From positions 21,556,369-21,620,368 of the forward strand of contig NC_080044.1 in assembly GCF_012489685.1 (NCBI RefSeq): a stretch of 64,000 bases of DNA, in the 5' to 3' direction. Made by a program: the position numbers and the translations under genes. How positions within the stretch are numbered: the first letter of the stretch is position 1; the number at the start of each line of letters is the position of its first letter. This document shows, piece after piece, positions 22,090-34,287 of the stretch. This DNA comes from Lotus japonicus. Lineage: Eukaryota; Streptophyta; Magnoliopsida; Fabales; Fabaceae. A model generated the notes under the pieces. It did not search any database. It was not told the origin of the DNA and saw only the letters and a program-made list of their open reading frames with translations.

Positions 22090-23470
22090 TCTTCTTAGAG
22101 GGAGAACTCATTTGAACCATACACAATGGTAGTGGATAAGGAGGTGCCTTTCTTTGTACATTTTCAAGGACAAGGGAGGAGGTCGGCGAGCACAGCGGTT
22201 TCTGTCACAAGTGACGATGATGATCACTTGGAGGATTCAGAACGCAATGAGGGAAACTAAGAGCAAGATCACCAGGTTAGCAACGTCATGGTGTTGGGAT
22301 TGGAGGACGATGAGGAGATGAAAGGGAAGGATGGGATCAACAGTGATGGCTGTCACGAAGTGGATGAAATGGACGTTGAGATGGACAGGGTGCAGTAGAG
22401 CTGATTTGGAATAATCAAGGGTTAATGGACGATATGTTAGATCGGGGGGTTGTTGTTAGGAGTCAGCTTTGGGTAAGGAAATGAAGGATTTGAGGAGTGA
22501 TTTCAGGCAAGATATGGCGAAGGACTAATTTTCAAATTATGGGGGGCATTGGTAATGGTCTGCTTATAGGGTCAACGCGTTTGGAAATTATGGGATCCCG
22601 GTTGTTAAGGTACCAGTTGCATGCACTGCTCAGCCTCTTTTTCTACAAGCTTCAATTACGCGGGTCTGATCAATGAATGATTTCCAGAATATTCAAGGGT
22701 AGCAGTCGCAACATCTTTACTGGCCTCATGTTGTGAATTAGTGGATTAAATGTGCTGAGGAAGCCTTGGGCAACATGGGATCACAAGCGATGGAGTGTCT
22801 CATGCTTCAATAACATAGAAGCAGGTTTCAGACATATCACAGAAGCAGGGACTAGACATATTGCAAAAGTAGGCCACAATAGTATATTTTTTAAGAGGGT
22901 GTGTCCTGATATCTTTTTATGCTGGTGGTGGTTTATTAGCAGCTATATCGTTGAAACTAGTGGGAGCAAACTGAAGGAATAGTAGAAGACAGTTTGCATG
23001 ATCGACTAGTAAGGAGTATCGATAGTGAAGATGCATTAGGTTCTCCTTTAATGCAACAACGAGGTGCTAATGACGTTGAGGGAAGTTTTTCCGTGACACT
23101 TACGAAGCCTGTCAAACCAAGAAGAGGGGGCCCAAGAAGAAAAAGAAGGTTGTTGCTCGTGTGTCGTCGACATCGAGGTCATAGTGAGGGCGACCTAAAG
23201 GGACCAGGAATAAGCCTAAGGAGCTTGTAGATGTTAACTCATAGAGGGTTGAACCCTTCGAGGGGAGTCAATGGTTATGACCGAAGCTCATATAACTTGG
23301 CTTTTGGGAATCATACCAGGAATAAGCCTAAGGAGCTTGTAGATGTTAACTCATAGAGGGTTGAACCCTTCGAGGGGAGTCAATGGTTATGATCGAAGCT
23401 CATATAACTTGGCTTTTGGGAATCATAGGGTTGGTGGTCGTCCAGAGGCAACGACAACATTATGATTAAG
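22090..23470 (+). pseudogene. LINE ORF1 C-terminal relic, possibly with the start of ORF2
   Basis: The plus strand has many frame changes, but a basic segment near 23110-23220 reads KPVKPRRGGP, then KKKKKVVARV and GRPKGTRNKPKEL in neighbouring frames. This resembles the Lys/Arg-rich, AT-hook-like end of plant L1 ORF1. Shortly after, 23395-23460 carries the sequence expected where ORF2 endonuclease would begin, but it stops. The upstream part is acidic and badly broken. A tandem duplication (23203..23428) lies across the join. No complete domain remains. Confidence 0.4.
23203..23428. repeat. Tandem duplication, 113-bp unit, two copies
   Basis: CCAGGAATAAGCC begins copies at 23203 and 23316. 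Almost all positions agree; one clear difference is GACCGAAGC versus GATCGAAGC. The duplication is therefore recent relative to the decay around it. Confidence 0.9.
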
Positions 23471-23639
23471 GGCTCGCTTGACACGCCATATTAGACATAA
23501 TAGAATAAGGTTATACAATACATTATGGACTTATTCATTGTTTGGTGCTAACATTGTATTGTATAAACTTATACATCAATCCACCCTTATACATTAAAAT
23601 GATGGATTATTTAATCCACCCTATAGATGAAGGATAAGG
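23471..23639. other. Short AT-rich stretch, possible MITE remnant
   Basis: The sequence has inverted phrases built on TATACAAT/ATTGTATA around 23511-23560. No terminal repeats or duplication could be fixed. Confidence 0.25.
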
Positions 23640-24290
23640 CATGCTAAGAGTATGATGTATAAGTCGCCACCACACCACCTTTCATCGTTGCTACCACCAC
23701 TCTCCACCACCGCACTCCACCACCACCACCATCGTCGCCTCCTCCCCCACCTCCTCCTCCACCACCACCATCGCCGCCACCACTGTCACCCATTGTCATT
23801 GTCGTCGTCTCTATCACCACTACCATCACCTACCACCACTGCGACCGCCACCACCATCCTCACCATCACCTTTCACCACCACTACCACCACCACCTCCAC
23901 CACCTCAACTGTCATTGTCATCGCTACCAATATTATATACGACCATGACCCACCACCACTACATACCACCATGACCAACCACCACCACTACCGTCATAAC
24001 TACCTCCCTCAACCGTCGTCACCACCACCATTGCCACCACCACCACCATCATCACCATCACTTCCACCAACACCATCGTCGCCGACGCCACCTAAACCAC
24101 CACTACCACTACTGGCACCACAACCCTCCACCACCACCGCTGCCACTATCATCACTATCACTTCCAACACCTCCTCTGCCGCCACCACATCGCAGCTACC
24201 ACTGCCACCGCCACCACCATCCTCACCATCACCTTTCACAACCACTACCAACACCGCCGCCACCACCTCACCCGTAAGGAAGATATGGAA
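23640..24290. repeat. CCA/CCG-rich low-complexity (minisatellite-like) tract
   Basis: About 650 bp of irregular CCACCA, CCATCG and CACCAT triplets, strongly strand-asymmetric. It gives long open frames on both strands (His/Pro/Ser/Thr on plus, Gly/Val on minus). These come from composition, not from genes. A 20-30 bp phrase around GCCACCACCATCCTCACC recurs near 23847 and 24210. Confidence 0.9.
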
Positions 24291-24720
24291 TTTATGTTAG
24301 CGGAGGCTCGGTATGTTTTGAAGGAAAGCTTTGAAGAGTGAAGTTGTGCTAAAGTGTTATGAAGGGATCAACTCACCTCATATAGGTGAGTTTGCATGGA
24401 ATAATCTTTTTTTTTTTTTTGCAGCAGTAGGAAACACTTTGGGGAGCTTTGTGTGTATTGATGATGTCACTTCCCAGAAGAAGAGGCTGGATGTTGGCAG
24501 AATGTTGATTGTCGTCTAATCCTCTGTTTCAGCAGGTTTCTATGGATGTTAATATTGACAATACAATATACATGATTCTGTTTGTAAGAGGAGATTGCAA
24601 ATTATTTTGATGGTGGTGGTCTGGTGGAGGTCGATTATGGCATCGAGTGGAAGAAGAATATGTGTCTGGTGAGGCGAAAGATCAATTTGAGCCCGAGACG
24701 AAGGTGGTAAACTTGGTGAG
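24291..24720 (+). pseudogene. LINE ORF1 N-terminal relic (DUF4283-like)
   Basis: The frame from about 24331 reads FAWNNLFFFFAAVGNTLGSF, then VCIDDVTSQKKRLDVGRMLI. This resembles the DUF4283 domain of plant L1-type ORF1 proteins, including the conserved pattern of D, T, K..L..R.L at its end. The frame stops at 24519 and further stops follow. It is probably a different LINE copy from that at 22090..23470, because the domain order would otherwise be reversed. Confidence 0.5.
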
Positions 24721-26294
24721 CCAAGTTGTTGACGACGACAAATCGAATGAGTTGGAAGTTCGTTCCACTGACATGGACTTAAGTACGCAGCTAGTGGAGG
24801 AACAAAGTCGTGATATTTGTCCAAGTAGCCTTTTGTCATCTTTGTACTGTTTGTCTTTCAGTTCTCAAGTTGTAACAAGAAAGAAAAAAAAGATAAAATA
24901 AAACTAAGAAACCTAAATCAATTCAAACGGTTATAAATTGGATCGAAATAATTAGAGTTTAAATTTAAAAAAAATAATTAAACGTTGAAATAACAAAGTT
25001 ATTTTTTTTTACTCGAAATAACGAAGTTAATGAGATTGAACATGATAACATTTCCCTTAAAAATCGATTCAACCCGATCCGTGAACACACGTGTGACTCC
25101 TTCACTGGTCCAAGAATTCTCGTGTGCTTGCACTAGTTCCCTGTGCTCCTCCACCATGCCGGTGGTGCAGCTGCGCCTAAATCTCCCTCTTCCGCCGAAA
25201 CTGCTGAGTCTCCTCCCCCTCTCCTCTTCCACGGGATCCCTCTGCCTCAAGATCTCGCTCTCATCTCATTTACTTCTCGAGATAATTCTTCGCACCTGAA
25301 ATGGAATCCCTTCACCTTTTCCATCTTCGGGTTCACTCTCACAACAACAATCAATCTCTTATCAAATGTTCCTCGGTTGAGACCTTATCTATTATTGAAT
25401 ATTTTATCTGTATCAAATATCAAATTACGAGAATCTTGTTTGTCTTTTATTTTTACTGCTCGTACATGGCTTAGAAGTTAGAACGCCTATTACCTGTTCG
25501 ACACAATGCCTTACTGGATAAATGCCTGCACTCAGTTACTTACTGTGAGGGGTGATCTTTTACTTTTAACCTTCTTGTAATTGTGTTAAGCAATTTCAGA
25601 CTGATCGCAGCGGTAAAAAGTGTCTGTTTGACTTTGAACCCTTATGTTGAGTGTTGGATCTGAACCGCACTTTTGGAGAGACTTTTGACATTCATCACCG
25701 TCGGCGCGAAATTACGAGAATAATTTAATAAACTAAAAAACAATTTGGCACGTGGACGTGGATTTCAGCTGCATTAGACAACTGCTGGAGCATGGAATGA
25801 AGCATCTCTAAATCTTTGGTGAAGGGACTAAGAATGAAAAATTTCGATGGATTGTACATGGACAATCAGAGAATGTTGAATGAAATGCACAATTCATCGA
25901 AGTTACACTAGACAAATTTTACAATAATATGGTTTTCTGTGTTTCTTTCTGTTTCAGATTATCTTTTGTTGGAGTGGAGAGTTTACTCACTCACTTCACT
26001 TGAGAGTTAAGTTATCCTAGTTTTCGGATTTTCACTCCTATTTATTTTGTCTTAGGAGTGTTGTGCTCCTAATTTGCATTAGCAAGTGAAAGCGATTCTG
26101 GTATAGAAAAGAAAAAATGCCCCTTTTTTTAATTAAACTTGCAAAGGATGTGAACTTAAATACCTGAATAATCTACCTACACTGAGAAAAGTACAATGGA
26201 GAAGATTTTCCAACATAAAAATAATGCAAAAATCAGTCTTAAATTATTTCGTGATTCGACATAAGAAATGTGCTATTGTGTTTTTGATTTTCAG
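24721..26294. other. Intergenic stretch with a GC-richer, exon-like block at 25085-25330
   Basis: 25143-25481 is open on the plus strand (Pro/Ser-rich start, then hydrophobic), and ATG at 25156 in a CACCATGCC context opens a shorter frame. Neither translation resembles a family I know. It could be the first exon of the decayed gene whose last exons may be 27011..27054 and 27282..27392. The remainder is AT-rich with nothing recognised. Confidence 0.25.
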
Positions 26295-27392
26295 CTCACA
26301 CACTTACAGCTCACACACTTACGAGACAGTTTCAACCAAAAGATGTGAATTTCAAGTAAGCAAACGTGAAATAAATTCTCTATCCTGTTGGCTTAAATGT
26401 GCTTTCAAATTGATGTTGACAAATCCACATAAAAAATATGTCACTCAGAGCAACTAATAGTCTTTTGCATGTAAATGCAAAGACCAGGGATCAAATCTAT
26501 TTTGCATGAGATCATTTAATGGACCAAATAAAAAAGGTTACCTGGATCACAATAAAAGGTAAACAAAATGGGAAAATGATACTTGTAAACATGCAAGAGG
26601 TATATCTACCTATGGTAGACGAGAAGGATAGGAAGAGTGAATCATATAAATCTAACATTAATATAAATTGCTGTTAGTTGTTAAAGCCATTACTGAACTG
26701 TACTTAGCTGCTTAACTGTTTAATACTGTTAGTGTAAAGCATTGCATCATATGATCATCCTCTTGTATATGACTTTCTTAAAATTAAATCAATCACACGA
26801 AATGTATTGAAGAGTTGCTTTAAGAACGAGTTAGTATTTCTCTTGAAAACTAATAAATAATAGTCAAAACGTAAAGCAATTTCCAAATTCATTCACACGG
26901 AAGATATATATAGTTGTTCAGCATCAAAAGCAACACTATTTGGTTTGGTATAGAACATCTAAAGCAACATTAAATGAAAGTTGTTTTTTTCAAATGAACG
27001 CTTTCTTCAGATGGAAAGTTGCAAGTTGCAACTAATTTCAATAGCTTATTCAAGGTATAGGATGTCAGCATTGTACTATGTATTGTTACAAATTTTCTCA
27101 ATGGTTCATCTTTTCCAAGTGTTGTTTTCCCGCTCACAAGTCACCTATCAAACAAGGGATATTCTATGTAGTAATGGTGGTTTATTAGTCTAAAAAATGG
27201 AACCAAAGCAGAGTCCAAATTAAATTGATCTTTAGCAGTTTGATGAGTTTCTGGTACTTGGCAGACTTTGATTCTTCACAGGCAGAACATGGAGCCTTTG
27301 ATGGAACAAGAGTGCTTTTTCGTGCCAGGCAGCTTAAAGAGGAAGTCAATTTGGAAGTGAGATCCACGAGAAGCAAATTAGTCCGGAATTAA
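26295..27392 (+). other. Possible 3' exons of an unrecognised gene
   Basis: Two blocks look like consecutive exons. 27011..27054 follows a pyrimidine-rich CTTTCTTCAG acceptor and ends CAAG before GTATAG. 27282..27392 follows TTGATTCTTCACAG and ends at TAA. The first ends on a codon boundary and the second starts on one. Together they read DGKLQVATNFNSLFK, then a 36-residue charged tail ending SKLVRN. A possible earlier exon is 26295-26354 (acceptor TTTTCAG, donor GTAAGC); it contains a 15-bp tandem duplication (GCTCACACACTTACA-like). I do not recognise the protein. If real, the gene is tail to tail with the apyrase gene 500 bp away. Confidence 0.3.
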
Positions 27393-27889
27393 ACAATCTC
27401 GCCAGCCCTCGTTTAGCCCCCTCCAACTGTCATCTCCATGGCAAGAACTGAAATGCTAGTACATGCATAAACCCTTTACAATTTGCAGTGAAGATTTAGA
27501 GAAAAATAGCACATAGTAGATACCCTTTACTGAAGAAAGTACAAGGACAAGATGTTCAGGCGATGCCCAGATAGCACCAGGTGGCCCTTTACCCTTTGCT
27601 CATGAACAAGTGCAGTCCAAAATTACAAACATAGGAGAAATGTGGGAAATCTGATTTGGTGGAATTTGTCACTAGTAACTTCAAATAATTATAGAAAGAA
27701 CAATCAACAAAAAGAATATGCATGGGGCTGACTAGTATTTACCTATAACTATACTTATATTACATTAAAGAATGCCTAAGAATCAAGAAAACAAAATTAA
27801 AAAAAGTAAAAATGGTTTGTCTATAAAAATGTATAATTTTCAAGAAGATAAATTGTGTATTCATACCAAAATTTCCAGAAGATGATGCC
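27393..27889. other. Convergent intergenic spacer, apyrase 3' UTR side
   Basis: AT-rich sequence between the putative exon ending at 27392 and the apyrase stop codon at 27890. It probably holds the apyrase 3' UTR. No poly(A) signal was fixed with confidence. Confidence 0.4.
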
Positions 27890-30800
27890 CTAAACCTTCC
27901 CCATGTGTGCCTCTGACAGTGAGGAATTCAGGTCTTCGCGAGATTGTGATCTCCGACTCTGCAGACGCATCTGACTTCTGTGGGGTGACCAGAAGGTCCC
28001 TATGTTACTGCTTTCCAACTGCATCTGCCCTAAATTACTTGATGAATAACTATGCGAGACACTACTAGCTGATGGGTAAAAGGAAGATTCCATCAGCTGG
28101 ATGCCGCCACTATTGTCACCGAGACCATGCCCCAGACTAAATGGTCTATCTTGTGAACCTGCAATTGTAGGGCTGAGTGGTGTCTTTATTCTTCCCTCTC
28201 CTGCAATATCAGAGGTACATTGGCATCAAAGCTTAATCATAAATTAAGATTACCTACACTGCAAAAGATTATACACAGAAATCCAAACAATCCAAAAGGA
28301 GCAACCCAACTACATAATCAAGCATCTAAACTATCCAAAAGGAGCAACCCCATAACATTTTATAAATAAACTGAAACTAAACACAGCATGCTGTAAGAGT
28401 ACATGATGGACACTTGTGCCAACTGCAAACATCATGACACAATACAAATAGGATATAGCTCCCGTTTCCTGTTTGGATGCGGAATAAAGAGCACTTATTG
28501 GAGCTTATAAAAAAATACTAAATAAGTTTCAATAAATGTTCTTTGGTCTGCATCCAAATGGACTCATTGTAGTACAAATTACAATCTTCTAATCAAAAGC
28601 ATTTAATGGTGGGATTGATAAGTACATCAACTCAGCCATAGCATCTACCAAAGATTCACTCTAAATATGAATTTGATTTGATACACACACATTGTCAGGA
28701 ACTCAGGATACCAAATTTGTGGTGGGCAATCATAGTAATCCATAAATACTCCAAAAAAAAAAAGTTACCCTTAGTTAAGACATCCATAATTAGTAATAAA
28801 AAAAGAAAGGTCAGAACAATGAAAAAGTGTAAGTGGTTAGAACAGGCACAAAAAAAAGACTGGCGCGAAGGGGATGATCAAAAGTCAGAAGACGGCAGTT
28901 CAGTATACTTGCTTGAACAGAGACCTGGACATGCAGTGGGGAAGCACATCAGCAAAGGATGCTAGTTAGCAGTCGGTTAGGATGGTCTAGTTTATGCATT
29001 TGTGTTGAAAGGCTCTGAATCCTACAGGGATCTTTTGATGAAAAAGGAGGAGAAGAAATCATGAAAAATAAAAAAAGGGTTGGATAAATAAGAAAACAGA
29101 GGCAAAGATGGTTTTAGCCCCTGTACACCATATCATTCAACCATGATTTTCTGTGATATGGGCTGTGATCGCAGGCACGACACAAATATGCAATGTGATT
29201 GACTTCTAGCAGCAGCCAACTGCTGCTACATGCTGCTGCTATAGTTGATTGATTAGCACGCAGACAATCAAATCAGACTCACATCCTAGCCTATGTATAA
29301 ATATCCATAGTTTTGAAGAAGTTCCAAATTCAAAGGAAATAGCAAAATAGAAAGAAAATTCGCCATGTAACCAGAATAGCTCCTCTAAATATGCAATAAA
29401 TAAAAGAAGCTAAGGTTCCTTTTAGTAGACGAAAATGATGCAGAAATTCTTAAAACAATTGAACTCATTCAAATTTTAAGTAGGGTTTCATTTACAAATC
29501 TGAATCCAATGAGGCTGGGGATTGTTCTTCCTCCACCAGAAATCAAAATATTAACTAAGAAGATAATTTGCTTCAGATTATGGAGCACTAAAACTGAGGT
29601 TCCTAAGAGGGTTTACATCACTTAGGTCATTTGAAAAGAAAGAAGTCTAAACACAAAGCATCTATTCCAAAATCTCAAGTAACAACTGATCATTTTCATT
29701 GTTAAAACTTCCCAAAAATCACCTAAAGTTAATCCAATGAAGGATCCAATTGAGAAAACCTGATAGAGATAACTTTCCCCTACATCGGTTCATCTAGGTC
29801 CAAAGCGGCTGCAGAATTATAATGTATATTTTTTCTCTTAAAGAATACATGACAACAGCAACAAACAATCACATGCGTGTCACAATTGTTTATGCTGCAG
29901 CAAGTTCATGACATTGAGCTTAAGGAGTCATCAGAAATCATCAGTTATGAAAGAATAGTATACATAGATTAATCTGTTGTTTCTATTGTGGTAAGGTTGG
30001 ACATCAATTTTGTGCTGCCATCAGAAATCATGTGTAAAATAGCTTACCAGAAATGATTGGACTCCACCGCTGGAACCGGAAAGGAGAAGGAATATTAAGA
30101 ACTGATGCAGTGGACGCACTGTTATGCCTGAAAAGGGGAAGATACTGCCTCCGGAAAAATCTTGGCACCCACTTGACAACACATGATAAAGCACAAAGCA
30201 GAAGAATTGAAGAAAGAAGCAAAATGGCAATAACAATCACAGGATTCAACTTCATCTGAAGCAAGTCAAAACCACCAAGCCCAAATCTAGTAGAATATGC
30301 CTTCCCAGCTTCCAACAAGGCTACCCCAAGTGTCCAAGTGATACTTCCAGAGCCAACAGTTATATGGTCATCAGTAATGTGCAAACCCTCTCTGAGAAGT
30401 GAGGTAACATAAGGTGCCCTGAAGCAGTATTGCTCAATAAAAGGCTGAGGAGCAACACTCTTCTTTGCAACTTCCCAATTTTTTTCACAAAACTCCCTAC
30501 CCTTTTCCAACACATCATCAAGTGTGGCTCCAGAAGTTAGATTGAAAAACCTATACACAACGAAAAACCCTGAAATCACATAAAAGTGGCCTAACGGTCG
30601 AGGAAGATTCTCTCTTAGCGCACAAGGATGCACTTCACAATCAAGTCCTGGACTCAAATCAGACCATTCAGACAAATTAACAGCAACCTTTGCCAGTGCA
30701 CTGCATTCTTGCCAATTAGGAGCACCAACAAGCGTCACCGGAGTCTTTGATTGCCCTTTCCCACCCAACACATTGCCACTATTAACTCTAGGACTCTCAC

Positions 30801-31914
30801 CTTCTTTCTCACCAGAAGAACAACGAGAGCATGTATATCGATTCTTATACCCAGATTGCAAGCAAGGGTGTTTAACTTCCATTTTTTTTGTACCACCACC
30901 CTCCTTCTTATAAAGATACCCCACTGATTTATCAAAAGCCTCATTGAGGCCATACCCAGCAAGAGAATACGCAGTGAGATGGTGATTCACTGATCCAATC
31001 CTAACATACAAACTAGTCTCACTATTCAGCTGCTGATCACTCTCAAACGTGACCTGCAACGACGACCCCCCCAAATCAAGCGCGCCATAAGTTTCTCTCC
31101 TCGGCTTAACCCCCAATATACCACTATGATAATTAAGCGCAATCCATCCAAAGTAAGCTTCTTCAGTCCCAGTAATGGTCTTCACCCAATCCTTCCTAGA
31201 CACAAAAGGAGAACCCTTCAGCACTGACCAAGCATGATCCAACACCCATTTAGAATCATCAACAGGAAGCCTCCTAACACCAGCAGTGGCATACAGAAAC
31301 AATGAAGTGCTCTTATGAGAATCCTCAGGTATCTGCTTCTGTGCCCACTTGAGAAGCGGTTTCAATGCAGCTTTCAAACCAGAAACATTGTGCACCAACT
31401 TGTCCAGACCCGGTTCAGTTTCCATGCGATCATAGGCACGCCCACTTTGTGAACCACGACGCTTCTTATTCAAACCACTTCTCAATGAAGTAACAGTTAT
31501 CGGAAGAAGAGAACTATCCTCCTTATGTTCAACCTCAACCTTGTACACATAAACCCGAGTACCAGTGCTACCACAATCAAGAACAACATAGTACCTACCT
31601 GATCCTTGGTGGGAAAAAACCAGTGCTAACATCGCGTAGATCAGAAACGCGAACAGCAAGAGACACAGAGCGAGGGTGATGGGTCTGGCCCATTTCCTGC
31701 GAACCGGGTTTCCGGGTTGAACTGGTTTTGTCTTGGAGAAACTGGACACGAGGCTCTCCCTCTGCAAAGGGGGTTTCTTCAAATCGACGGCAGCGGCGGT
31801 GGCGGTGGTAGCGTCGGTGGCTTCCGGATCGAGGTGGCGGTACGAGGCGAGATCCTGAAGGGACGAGGAGATTCGCAGGTTGTTCTTGCCGATTGAGGCT
31901 TTGCCAAAGACCAT
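27890..31914 (-). CDS. APY7: Apyrase (GDA1/CD39 NTPase), APY7-like; exons 31914-30048 and 28200-27890
   Basis: Two exons encode a 725-residue membrane apyrase, which hydrolyses NTPs and NDPs to NMP. Exon 1 ends TTTCTG before GTAAGC, and exon 2 follows TATTGCAG. The join keeps the frame and exon 2 ends in HMGKV. Apyrase-conserved regions are clear: DCGSTGTR at 113-120, LYATAGVRR at 207-215, TGTEEAYFGW at 248-257, GALDLGGSSLQ at 277-287 and SITWTLG at 524-530. One membrane segment lies at about 78-100 and a second at about 557-580, giving a two-pass protein with the catalytic domain between them, probably luminal. The Ser/Arg-rich C-terminal tail (about 585-725, with SQSREDLNSSLSEAH) is typical of AtAPY7-type proteins. 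All key residues are present, so the gene looks functional. The start at 31914 precedes a basic N-terminus and is the first in-frame ATG. Confidence 0.93.
28201..30047 (-). other. Intron of the apyrase gene
   Basis: The single 1847-bp intron has GT...AG borders (GTAAGC and TATTGCAG). No transposon border or nested gene was recognised inside it. Short plus-strand open frames, such as 28678-28965, have no protein-like character. Confidence 0.85.
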
Positions 31915-32299
31915 GTCGTTTCACTGAGGAGAGGCTCTTCTTGTGATGTGGGTTATGTGGCATTTCGTTGCATAGCGATGGTTGTGATCATGGAGTTTTG
32001 GATGAAGAAGACAGTGAGATTTATGGGAAGTGATTACTGAGAGTCTTTTGTTGTTGTTGTTGTTGTGATGAGATCAGGGATGAAGGAATGGGTGTGAACT
32101 GTGAAGTGTTGAAGTTTGCAGAGAGAAGTGCAGGGAATAGAGAATTGGAGTATGCACCAGATCTCTGCATAGAGCTGGGTGAGAACAAAGAAGAAGACCA
32201 GTTTCTTTCTTTCTTTCTTACATTTAATTTTTTCAGTTTTGCAGTTATGTTCCTAAATTGGGCCAGAAGGAGCAAATGGGTATGTTTGGCCCATCCTTA
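31915..32299 (-). promoter_or_regulatory. 5' leader and proximal promoter region of the apyrase gene
   Basis: About 385 bp separate the apyrase ATG from the MITE at 32300. The stretch contains an AACAACAAC-type repeat on the minus strand (near 32049-32066) and CT-rich sequence near 32200-32220, which are common in plant 5' leaders. No TATA box stands out. The MITE insertion therefore limits the native promoter or contributes to it. Confidence 0.4.
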
Positions 32300-32662
32300 G
32301 AGCATCAGCAACAGTGAGTTTCTTTGTGACATGTCATCTGAAGTAAAGTTTCTTAACTCTTGCAGAAAATTAAGTTTCTTCACGTGGCAAGCAACTTTGC
32401 TCCAAAGTTTCTTTAGCTCAAAGTTTCTCTTCTAAATTTAATGATTAAAAAATAAATAAAAAACAAATAAAAAAGCAAATAAATAGGTAACTGGATTTAC
32501 AAGAAAGTAGTGGGGTATATTGTGGGATCCATTTTAAGAAACTTTTTAGAATTTCTGAATTGGAGTAAAAAGTGAGTAGAGTTTATTAAAGTGGTTTAAA
32601 TGACGTGGCATTACCAAAATTTAAATTAGAAACTCTAATGAGTTTCTTGGATAATGATGCTC
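32300..32662. mobile_element. Tourist-like MITE (PIF/Harbinger type)
   Basis: This 363-bp element begins GAGCATCAGCAACAGTGAG and ends with GATGCTC. A TTA duplication flanks it at 32297-32299 and 32663-32665. The TTA target and GAGCATC termini fit the Tourist group. Both subterminal regions also carry GAGTTTCTT in direct orientation. There is no coding sequence. It sits just upstream of the apyrase gene. Confidence 0.75.
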
Positions 32663-33052
32663 TTACTTAGTTAAATTTGTATACAAATGAAGGTAGCGTT
32701 TGGTGACGGGACAGAACAGGACATAACAGAATGGAACGGGACAGAACAGATAGAACAGAACCATGATTTTAATTACATATATAACCCTGCATGTTTAGTA
32801 TTTGATTGATGAGAACAAATTGAACTCAATTGAACATTTTGTAAAGAAACCGTTTGTTATTACTTACTTCATGAAATAATCACTTATTTCTTTAAATTAA
32901 TCACTTATATATTGTTTAAGTTGTTTCAGTATTCTATTGAAAAAAGCGGAAACCTAATTATTTATTTAAGTTATTTTAAGTGTGTTTGCTTAGATTAAAA
33001 AATATTGATTTTTAACTATAATTTTTTTTATTAGAGATTTTGAGAAAAACAT

Positions 33053-33335
33053 AAGTTGATTCGTGTTTGACTACTCTAATTAAAATCACTTTTTTTTCAT
33101 CTCCTCTCATCTATCATCATAGATTTTTATTATAAGTTAACGTAATTGTTTCAAATAATCTGTTTTCAGCTTCAGTTGAAACAAACACAAAAAGTGTTTT
33201 TTTATTTTAAAAGTGATTTTTTGATTAAAAAGTGATTTTTCCAAAATAAGTTGAATCAAACGCACTCTAATTGGCTCGTTTATCATTGCTTACAAAAACT
33301 GACTTTACTTTTGAAAAAATAATTGATTTTATTTT
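33053..33335 (+). repeat. Direct repeat, left copy (pairs with 37683..37947)
   Basis: It runs from AAGTTGATTCGTG to TTGATTTTATTTT and aligns with the right copy over nearly its full length, with small indels. The copies meet at the target site of the LTR-type insertion, so the pre-insertion site was a tandem duplication. Confidence 0.8.
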
Positions 33336-34287
33336 TGTAACACCCCGATTTCCAGGTGTCACTTTAGTAACCAAAAATAATCTTTACGCGGAAAACAGGT
33401 AATTTTTTTCGATTGATTCCTTTAAATCAAAACGATAAAGAAGTAAAGACAAAACACAACTACTAAACTAACCAATATACATCAAATATAAACATGTACA
33501 GCCTCAGCTGCACTTCCACGCCCCACACACTCGCAGTGACTCCAAAGTAGTGTGCCCGTAGGCAAATATTTACAGATCCAGAAGTGTGAGTGAGAAAAAG
33601 TATAATTACAAACCACTAGGAGAAAGTCGGCCTCAAAATGGCCTAAGCAAAGACCCCTATGGTCCGACTGACTCACTGTGATCCCTCCGTAAGAGAACCA
33701 CACAAAAAGCCATGCATCGGGAACCTACCCTGTCCCAAAAGCAAAACGAATCAGAGCTATTACAGTAACAACCAACTCCAAAAGACTCTAACCACCCATA
33801 CCCCACACTACTATCATCGACCCTCCCTCGATCAGGCATGAAGTCCGGGTCCTCGTCGAAAGCTTCAGTAATAGTCGTTCCGCTCCGGGTCTTTCCCGCA
33901 CAACGAATCATCACGAACCGGCTGACAGACGCCTGGCAGCAGGCCGACCGCCCAAACACAAACATACAAACAAAGCCAAGGCGCTAGGGTCAACTTACAG
34001 AATACAATAGATATACAATCAACTTGTAAAGGGGATATATACATATGTTGTATATATATACATATAAGTTATGTATTGCCTACTCTAAGGTATATACATA
34101 GCATGTTCTCGAATCTCCTACACAGTTCAATCATTAATACCTAACGATGTTCATCAACATCAAATCATCATAATCTCAACATATGAAGTTAGGTGATAAG
34201 GTTAGTCAAACAATGTATCGTCCTCCCAACACACACGTATCCAACTAAACCAATGTTCCCTGTCGTTGCCCTAGGGTAAACGACGAT

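Noticed and set aside
23640..24290. Long open frames on both strands (His/Pro-rich and Gly/Val-rich) that could be taken for structural proteins
   Set aside because: They arise from CCA/CCG triplet composition; all frames stay open together and no domain or start context supports a gene.
30053..30259. Plus-strand frame opposite the apyrase exon
   Set aside because: It is the complement of conserved apyrase sequence.
33657..33965. Possible third copy of the conserved minus-strand LTR ORF, in the element at 33336
   Set aside because: The position is roughly right, but the W, DD.AW, VG and PPRF pattern is absent and the start context differs.
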